64,000 nt of DNA from NCBI GenBank assembly GCA_027922465.2, contig BQMF02000097.1, positions 682,001 through 746,000 on the forward strand, given 5' to 3'. A program made the position numbers and the translations under genes. The notes beneath the pieces were generated by a model, which saw only the letters and a program-made list of their open reading frames with translations, was not told the DNA's origin and searched no databases. This document shows, piece by piece, positions 57,970 through 64,000 of this stretch; the stretch's first letter is position 1; every line of letters begins with the position of its first letter. The DNA comes from Turritopsis dohrnii (taxonomy: Eukaryota; Cnidaria; Hydrozoa; Anthoathecata; Oceaniidae).

Positions 57970-58278
57970 AAAGCAGATGATTAAACAATGGACTTCTGGT
58001 TTTGCATGTAGTTGTAGAAAGATGTCATCCACTTAAAATGAAGTGGCTCTATAATGCTCAATTTTGAATTGAATTTTACTTCTTCTGGCTTTATTCCACA
58101 TTGTAACTGTTTCTTGACTTCTTTCATGACCCATTGATGGGTATTTCATCGTAAGTGCACTTCTGTTGACCCTCAAGTCAAGCGGTTGAAAGATATGAGT
58201 CATATTATTTGGTACTGGAACCATTTTTCCGTTCTTTTCGCTTACTTTTTTCTTTACTGCGTCCGTCCACTGCCCTTT
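57970..58278 (-). pseudogene. DDE_1 transposase (pogo/Tigger-like), 3' part
   Basis: Reads KGQWTDAVKKKVSEKNGKMV, PVPNNMTHIFQPLDLRVNRS, then frame changes to LSIIEPLHFKWMTSFYNYM near 57985-58040. PxNxTxxxQPLD is the conserved motif before the last catalytic Asp region in DDE_1 (pogo/jerky/Tigger) transposases. The other half lies at 63118-63707, beyond a 4.8-kb insertion. Both halves also carry independent stops and frameshifts. Confidence 0.8.
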
Positions 58279-58430
58279 CCCAGTGGGCACATGACATCAA
58301 TCCAACGTTGGATATAAGTTGGATAAAGATCGGTGACGTCGCTTGATCAAAATCGATGTTGTGCGAACGTTAGCAATTCGATATCGAATTTTGATATCGG
58401 ACTAACGTTGGATTAACGTCGGAAACGTGG
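58279..58430 (+). repeat. left subterminal ACGTTGGAT repeats
   Basis: Repeated CCAACGTTGGAT, GTTGGAT and ACGTTGGATTAACGTCGG-like motifs next to the left end. Confidence 0.7.
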
Positions 58431-58528
58431 CCGGGCGTGCACTTAGCCGTCAGGTTCATAATATTATACAGAACCGGAACAGCAAAAGAACAGCATTTCA
58501 ATTGGCGCGAAAATTAAATGAGAGCAGC

Positions 58529-60448
58529 ATGGCGTCTTTGAAACAGTGGAGGAAAGGTAATCGTGGAGTAGCTGAGTTGCTTGCCGAATCTGTCTCTAGT
58601 AATAGTGATAATGTGCGTCTAAGTGACTTATCGGATACTGGTGAAATTGAAAGCAGGAATTTTATCCCTTTATTGCCAAGCAATAATAGTAATGATGATG
58701 ATGATGATACTGTGAGTTTAGGATCATTACTTAATGTAAGTGATAGTGGTGATTTGAGCAGTGAAACAGGTGAAGTTTCAGGTATTGAATCCTTAACTCT
58801 ACCACAGAAACTTTCCTCCTGGGCCACACGCAATAAATTGACTAGGTCATCTGTTAATGAACTTTTGGAAATTCTCAATGATTGCGGAATTAAGGATCTT
58901 CCGAAGGATTGTCGTACTTTGTTAAACACACCTAGAATTGTTATAAGTGAAAAAAAATGTGGTGGTGATTATATTTATGTTGGTCTGAGAAAGGGAATTT
59001 CAACTATCCTTGAGAAATGTTGTAATACAGATTTTAATGTTATTAATTTGATAGTCAATGTTGATGGCGTTCCAATTTTCAAAAGTACTGATAGTCAGCT
59101 TTGGCCAGTTCTTTGCAAATTTGCACATTTTACACCATTTCTTGTGGCTGCCTATTATGGTACAAAAAAGCCTTCTTCATGTAGGGAACTCTTATTTGAT
59201 TTCCTAGAAGAATATAAGAGTTTGGAAAAAGAGGGTCTTTCTATTTTCGAGAAACATTTCCAGGTTGCAATTAAATTTTTTTGTTGTGATGCACCAGCTA
59301 GACAACTTCTGAAAAGCATTAAGGGTCATGGCGGATATCATGCATGTGAGCGCTGTGAGGTTGTAGGCAGTTATGTTGATGGACGGGTTGTTTTTTGTGA
59401 TTTGGATTCTGCTCTTCGGACAGATGAAGACTTCTCTTGTGTGAATTACATTGGGAGTCATCAGTTAACACGAAGTTTTCTTCTTGATTATGATATCCCT
59501 TGTGTAAAAAATTTTGTTCTGGACTACATGCATTTGGTATGTCTTGGTGTGGTGAGACGATTATTGATATTTTTGAAAGAGGGACCAAGGGTTTGTCGTC
59601 TATCACGGCAACAAATAATGGAATTGTCTGAAAGATTGGTTCAGCTAAGAGGAACGTTTCCTAGTAAATTTGCTCGCCAGCCTAGGTCATTTGATGAATT
59701 AAAAAGATGGAAAGCTACTGAATTCCATCAATTCTTACTGTATAGTGGTCCTGTTGTTTTAAAAGGAATAATACCAAAACAACTTTGTGAGCATTTTATG
59801 GCCTTGAGTATTGCTATCAGAATTTGTTGCTTTTCTGATTTTGAAAAAAGAAATAGCTTTGTTGATTATGCTCAAGGGTTACTTGAATGGTTTGTTAGTA
59901 AAGCTGTAGAGTATTATGGGACAAGTTTTATAAGTTATAATGTGCATAATTTGATTCACTTGCCTCTTGATGTGAAAAATCATGGTTTTAGCCTAGATGA
60001 ACTTTCTGCATTTGATTTTGAAAATTATTTGCAAATATTGAAAAACTTAGTCCGCACTTCTAACAACCCTTTGAGCCAGGTATTTAAACGTCTATGTGAA
60101 AAGGAAAATGCAATGCAAACTGTTTCTAAGAAACAGATTTTTGATAAAATAAGACATGGTGATAGAGATGGATGGTTTTTGACACACGATAAAAACTTGG
60201 CTTGTGTAACTGAAGTGATAAGTGATGGAACATTTCTTTGCAATGTTATTCAACTGCATCAGTTAAGTCCATTGTTTTCTAAGCCCTGCAGTTCTGATGA
60301 TATGGATATATTTGTTAGTAAAAAACAATTTTCTACCAAAAGAAAATTGTATAGTAAATCAGATTTCAAGCAAAAAGTTGTTTGTATACCAAGGGAAAAT
60401 ACATTTGTATATATCCCCTTTGTTCATTTGGCCAAATTTGAGTCATAA
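58529..60448 (+). CDS. CACTA/EnSpm-like transposase
   Basis: 639 residues from ATG 58529; the same frame stays open upstream to 58427, so a longer N-terminus is possible. An acidic N-terminal third (DDDDDTVSLGSLL) precedes the RNase H-like core. Core motifs are NVDGVPIF (about 59056), FFCCDAPAR (about 59284), HACERC zinc-like insertion (about 59340), LDYMHLVCLGV (about 59518), KRWKATEFHQFLLYSGP (about 59704) and LSAFDFENYL (about 60003), giving candidate D, D, D/H and E residues. A conserved C-terminal Tudor- or knob-like tail ends HLAKFES. No frameshift occurs. It would excise and reinsert the element. I recognise the family from abundant intronless genes in cnidarian and fish genomes; the link to plant CACTA Tnp2 is an inference from motif layout. 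Confidence 0.82.
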   Translation: MASLKQWRKGNRGVAELLAESVSSNSDNVRLSDLSDTGEIESRNFIPLLPSNNSNDDDDDTVSLGSLLNVSDSGDLSSETGEVSGIESLTLPQKLSSWATRNKLTRSSVNELLEILNDCGIKDLPKDCRTLLNTPRIVISEKKCGGDYIYVGLRKGISTILEKCCNTDFNVINLIVNVDGVPIFKSTDSQLWPVLCKFAHFTPFLVAAYYGTKKPSSCRELLFDFLEEYKSLEKEGLSIFEKHFQVAIKFFCCDAPARQLLKSIKGHGGYHACERCEVVGSYVDGRVVFCDLDSALRTDEDFSCVNYIGSHQLTRSFLLDYDIPCVKNFVLDYMHLVCLGVVRRLLIFLKEGPRVCRLSRQQIMELSERLVQLRGTFPSKFARQPRSFDELKRWKATEFHQFLLYSGPVVLKGIIPKQLCEHFMALSIAIRICCFSDFEKRNSFVDYAQGLLEWFVSKAVEYYGTSFISYNVHNLIHLPLDVKNHGFSLDELSAFDFENYLQILKNLVRTSNNPLSQVFKRLCEKENAMQTVSKKQIFDKIRHGDRDGWFLTHDKNLACVTEVISDGTFLCNVIQLHQLSPLFSKPCSSDDMDIFVSKKQFSTKRKLYSKSDFKQKVVCIPRENTFVYIPFVHLAKFES

Positions 60449-60739
60449 TATTGCAATAAGTCTTCACTTCCTTTCCATAGTTTTATGTAGCAATAAGTTC
60501 AAAATTTGATGTTTTTTACTTCACCAGTATACTTTGAATTGAATTGATTTATATTTATGATTTCTTATTTCATTGCGAATTCCCTATCATTTAAATAATC
60601 TGAAATCATACATAAAAACATTTTTGGTCTTTTAAATTCACTCACCATTTATTAAGATGACATTTTTAATTGTTCAAATTGTTTCTTTATCTGTATGTTA
60701 AAATTTAAATAGTAATTTAATAAAGCAACTCAGCTCCAC

Positions 60740-62723
60740 ATGTCTTATTCCCGAGCTGTTTGGTTGGAAGATGGAGAGGAGTATGAGGGAACAATTCCAA
60801 CTAATTGGATCAAAGATAAAATTGTCTTTTGGCCAAGAAAGCTGCAAGTTAAGAAAGCTTTCCTTCATCGTGAAGACCCACAAAAAGATTGGAAGAAATA
60901 CCGATTCGTTAAAACTAAAGTAACTGGTAAGCTTTCTGTAATTTATTAATTTAATTGATAATTTTAAAATGAAGGTTGAAATTTAGGCTTCCAAAATGAT
61001 ATATGTATATATACTCAATAGGATCGAAAGAATTTTGTGATGATTGTTCAGACTTCACGACTGATGTCAATGAAGATGATTACAACAGTGATGAATTCCA
61101 GGAGACAGGTAAAAGTTAACTTATTCAATAATTTCTTAAATGAATGAAAACAACAGTAATCATTTGGGAAACTCTGAAAGTCTATATTTTAAATATGATA
61201 TGATCATTATTAACTTTAAGACTGATAGATAATGCTTTTATCTCCTATTGATCTTTTTCCTTATTTAGTAACTGCAACTAAATCAAATAGAGAAATACCA
61301 GTATTTCCACTATCAAGAAAGAGGGAACGATCAAGGTCTCCTGTTTCTAGTCCATCAGGTGAGTCCAAATTTACAACCAGGTAACAAGTTGTATAATTTT
61401 GCAGTTACAAATCAATTTTGACATTTGTGCTCTTTTTTGAAAGACCAAAAAATCTATATTTAACTTTATAATTTCTCCTTAATTCAAATATATGTAACTA
61501 GTCATTGGAAACAATGGACTGATCACATTAACTAAATTTTTTTTATTAGTTGAAAGCAAGTCCAGCCGGTTTAAGAACCCAAACGTTAATAGCACCCTTC
61601 CAGGTGGTTTCCTGATTTCGTCGAGATCCTTTTCTGAAAGCAACAAGCAATCTTCACCCAATCCTTTATCTGCCACAGTACATGCAAGATCCTTTTCTGA
61701 AAGCAACAAGCAATCTTCACGCAGTCCTTTATCGCATGCAAGGAAAGATAGTTTAGAGTTCAATATGAAGGGTTTTCCATTATCAACTGCAGGTATATTT
61801 ATAAAATATGTTATTGAAGCATAAAGTGAAACTAGAAGTTTATTTCAGTCATTAGATGTTTACCATATTATTGGTATTGGTGTCATTATCGTTTAGAATA
61901 CCAATACAGATCGTTGAAAATTTTAAAGGAAATTAGAGATGCAGTTGTTAGCAAAAGTTGTTCCTGCTCAAATTCCGAACTCGCTAATCTGATGTCAGAG
62001 ACAGTCAGATTTGCAGATATGTCTGACCTTAAGGCATTTGATGAAGAGTTACGGGCAAATGAAACTGTGTACAAAGAATTAGTAAGGCGTTCAGTTTATG
62101 AGTTATTATTTAGTTAGTAGGTTATCTAAAACAGTGTTTGAGGAAGTTTCGGAAAATATGTTAGACTTTTTTGCATCGTAAGTTTTTTTTATAGGTATCA
62201 AAATTTGTCAAAGTAGGTGGCTCAACATTGAAGGAAAATGTTAAAAATATTATGGAAATGTAAGATTTCTTTCTTTTTTAATTATTCCCCTCTATAGCAG
62301 CATCAATTTTACTATTTATCTTGACTTACTTTTGTTCAGGATTGCGGACGATATATTGTTAATGCATTTCAATATGAATGGAAACAACAGAAAAGAACGC
62401 GGGAAAGATGTTATAAAGAAAGAAAGTTTCCGAAAATTAAAAGTTTGTGATGCTATCATCGGTAAATAATGCTTAAGTTTTATTGCGATATTTAGATGTT
62501 TAGGGTATTGGAGTGCAAGGAGTAAAGGATAAATGTTTTGCTTGTGAAAAAAAAATCGGAAGTAACCTTCTTTCTTGATGCTTTTTTAGATGCCGCTTTA
62601 ATCAAGAATAAAGGAGCTTCGCAGGCTGAAGTCAAAGATGTTATTGCTTCGGTTTTACGATATGCCCCAGACAAAGTCGATTTTAAAGATGGGGGCAGAA
62701 AGTTTTCTCACCAGACCAGATAA
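60740..62723 (+). CDS. second transposon gene, eight exons, DUF4806-like
   Basis: Exons 60740..60926, 61022..61108, 61269..61358, 61550..61792, 61897..62081, 62195..62259, 62340..62461, 62590..62723. All have GT/AG borders and the joined 1113 nt give 370 residues without a stop. Exon 1 has AVWLEDGEEYEGTIPTNWIK and VFWPRK, an N-terminal block common in DUF4806 proteins. Middle exons are Ser/Arg-rich, including a doubled RSFSESNKQSS. The C-terminal exons carry VIKKESFRKLKVCDAIIG, AEVKDVIASVLRYAPDK and GGR, which match the DUF4806 pattern. DUF4806 proteins often accompany this transposase type; their role is unknown, perhaps DNA binding. Same strand as and 290 bp after the transposase, within the same inverted repeats. 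Confidence 0.8.
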
Positions 62724-62839
62724 TTTCCAAGAAAATATGCTTTAAAAAAAACCGAAAATGTCTTTTTCCTTGTAGACGAGCCTTCTTTAGCAGCCCATGT
62801 ATTAATTTGGCTTTTGTTTGTCAACGTTATCTAACACTG

Positions 62840-63117
62840 AATTAACATTCTAACATTAAAGCAACGTCTGCCTATCCTAAAACCCATGTTTCTTTAACAT
62901 CGAATTAACGTCGTTTAACATCATGCCACGTTGTACCGACGTTGTACCGACGTTATCCAACATCATCCGATGTTGTGCCGATGTCATTTCCCGACGTCGT
63001 CTCAACGTCTAAATTCAACGTCAAAATAACATTTCCATTCCAACATCTATCTAACGTTTTTCCAACATTAAATCCGATGTTGTTGCAACGTCGAACCAAC
63101 ATCGATTGCCCACTGGG
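62840..63117 (+). repeat. right subterminal CAACGT repeats
   Basis: Over a dozen CAACGT, CGACGTT, CAACATC and CCGATGTTG motifs, several in tandem (GTACCGACGTTGTACCGACG), next to the right end; complementary in sense to the left array. Confidence 0.75.
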
Positions 63118-63707
63118 TTGAATACATCTGCGACAAGCAACCACTCTTGATTCTTTCGTAATTCAAGCTCGTTTATTTACTTGATATCATAAAGCAAGAT
63201 GATTTTGTCAACCGTTTCTAAACATTTTGCTTCTTTAGACCAATGGTTTGGTGTATGTGTGACTGAAACACTTCGGGGAATGTATAGCTTGGGTGGAATT
63301 TTTGGTCTTCCGTTGATACATAAGTTGCATCGGATCAAATTCTCCTGACCAGCTGATTCCAAAAGTACCTTATGTTATCGAAATAATTTATCTCCCTTCT
63401 TGGCAAGAGTGGATGTTGGGGTCAAATAAAACTTCAATGGGGGTTTGATGAATGTTGGTTACCAAATCATGTGGAATTCCTACGCATTGATGTTTTTCTT
63501 TATCGCTGAGTGGAACGTAAGACCAATTCCTTGAATTAATCCAGGGGCAACAGGTAAAGGCATTAGGGAGATTCGTAAACTCGACGAGCCTGTTACACGA
63601 AAAATGTCAATAACTTGTGAGAATTTTTTTAAAACTGTTCTACTAAAACGATACTTCCGAGATTTAAAGCCTTTTGTTGTATCAAAAGAAACATCATTAC
63701 TTTGCAC
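63118..63707 (-). pseudogene. DDE_1 transposase (pogo/Tigger-like), 5' part
   Basis: Minus-strand reading: FKSRKYRFSRTVLKKFSQVI, LPVAPGLIQGIGLTFHSAI, then in broken frames SWSGEFDP, PRSVSVTHTPNHWSKEAKCL and LYDIK, a TAA, then NELELRKN and LLVADVF, where the sequence meets the 58279-63117 insertion. HTPNHWSxExxxL and xxDVFKGQWT are typical of DDE_1 transposases. Stops and frameshifts unrelated to the insertion show that the gene was, or later became, inactive. Confidence 0.75.
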
Positions 63708-64000
63708 GCTTATTTCAAGTGTCGATGTGAAGTTTTTAATGACTTTGTAGGGAAAAATTTTTAAGATATCTTAAAGCCATTTAAGAATGTAAGTCTTTTT
63801 GAAGACGTATTATTGCTTTCATTTGATGGTTAGAAAACCTTTCCTGCCAAATGCGAAAATGTAGTGCTGATATTAATGAATCTGTTTTCTTCATTGTTGT
63901 GGCATAAAAAGAAGAGCTCTGTATATATTAGAAGTACTTAGGTAAATGCAATTTGCAAACACTGAAACAGGAAATTTAACTATTGTTATTAAAGTTGTTT

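Larger units (their letters stand above)
58279..63117 (+). mobile_element. complete-looking two-gene CACTA/EnSpm-like transposon
   Basis: Ends CCCAGTGGGC and, inverted, GCCCACTGGG, with a 2-bp TT duplication shown by reading the interrupted host codons (TTC AAA GGG) across the gap. The interior carries a transposase gene without stops and a second, eight-exon gene whose joins keep frame exactly. Both subterminal regions are dense in ACGTTG / CAACGT motifs, as CACTA elements usually are. The superfamily is inferred from transposase similarity, 2-bp duplication and subterminal repeats; the ends are not a textbook CACTA. Confidence 0.75.

Noticed and set aside
62528..62589. extension of the last exon of the accessory transposon gene upstream to 62538
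   Set aside because: That frame would not match the phase of the preceding exon, while the acceptor at 62588-62589 follows a good pyrimidine tract and restores frame.
1..64000. CRISPR arrays, prokaryotic operons or a prophage
   Set aside because: No regularly spaced short direct repeats with unique spacers and no closely packed gene runs; the introns and element types are animal.

Overview
The window is AT-rich, intron-containing animal DNA packed with transposable elements. It has no operons, no ribosome-binding-site-led gene runs and no CRISPR-like arrays. Secreted Ly6/uPAR-type proteins occur together with Penelope-like, CR1-like, Helitron-like, piggyBac-like and CACTA-like elements. This mix suits an invertebrate metazoan, most likely a cnidarian; that placement is an inference from gene and repeat style, not proof.

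Host genes. The clearest host signal is a family of small cysteine-rich exons on the minus strand. Three groups were reconstructed by joining exons at GT/AG sites with matching phase. Gene 1 (22093 down to 3406) has a signal peptide and two Ly6-like domains, and its 3' end is not found. Gene 2 (51226 down to 44979) has a signal peptide and three Ly6-like domains. Unit 3 (44632 down to 41921) has two domains and a hydrophobic, GPI-anchor-like tail; its first exon was not found. Each domain is a core exon (phase 1 to 0) followed by a short exon with the closing CC....CN motif (phase 0 to 1). Domains are therefore symmetric 1-1 modules that can be duplicated without breaking frame.

Layout. 0-3.4 kb: an orphan exon, a tandem duplication, a TATGCGGA repeat field and the C-terminal end of a Penelope-like element. 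3.4-22.1 kb: gene 1, whose introns hold a piggyBac-like MITE, a 2.7-kb element with 7-bp target duplications, a 3-kb TTAA-flanked element with odd repetitive arms, and several MITEs. 22.7-27 kb: a 145-bp satellite, a Harbinger-like MITE and a decayed gene of an uncharacterised family. 30.5-37.3 kb: a degenerate Helitron-like element carrying a 2A-like motif, a cysteine-protease-like domain, Rep, helicase and an endonuclease; a MITE interrupts it. 42-51 kb: two Penelope-like fragments (42.6 and 51.7 kb) bracketing a tRNA-like SINE, unit 3 and gene 2. 52.8-57.3 kb: a CR1-like LINE with both ORFs open. 58.3-63.1 kb: a complete-looking two-gene CACTA/EnSpm-like transposon inserted in the coding sequence of an older DDE_1 (pogo/Tigger-like) transposase pseudogene.

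How it fits together. Host coding sequence is a small part of the window. The Ly6 exons are conserved islands separated by introns colonised by transposons. The two elements most likely to be recently active are the CR1-like LINE and the CACTA-like element; the others are visibly broken or non-autonomous.
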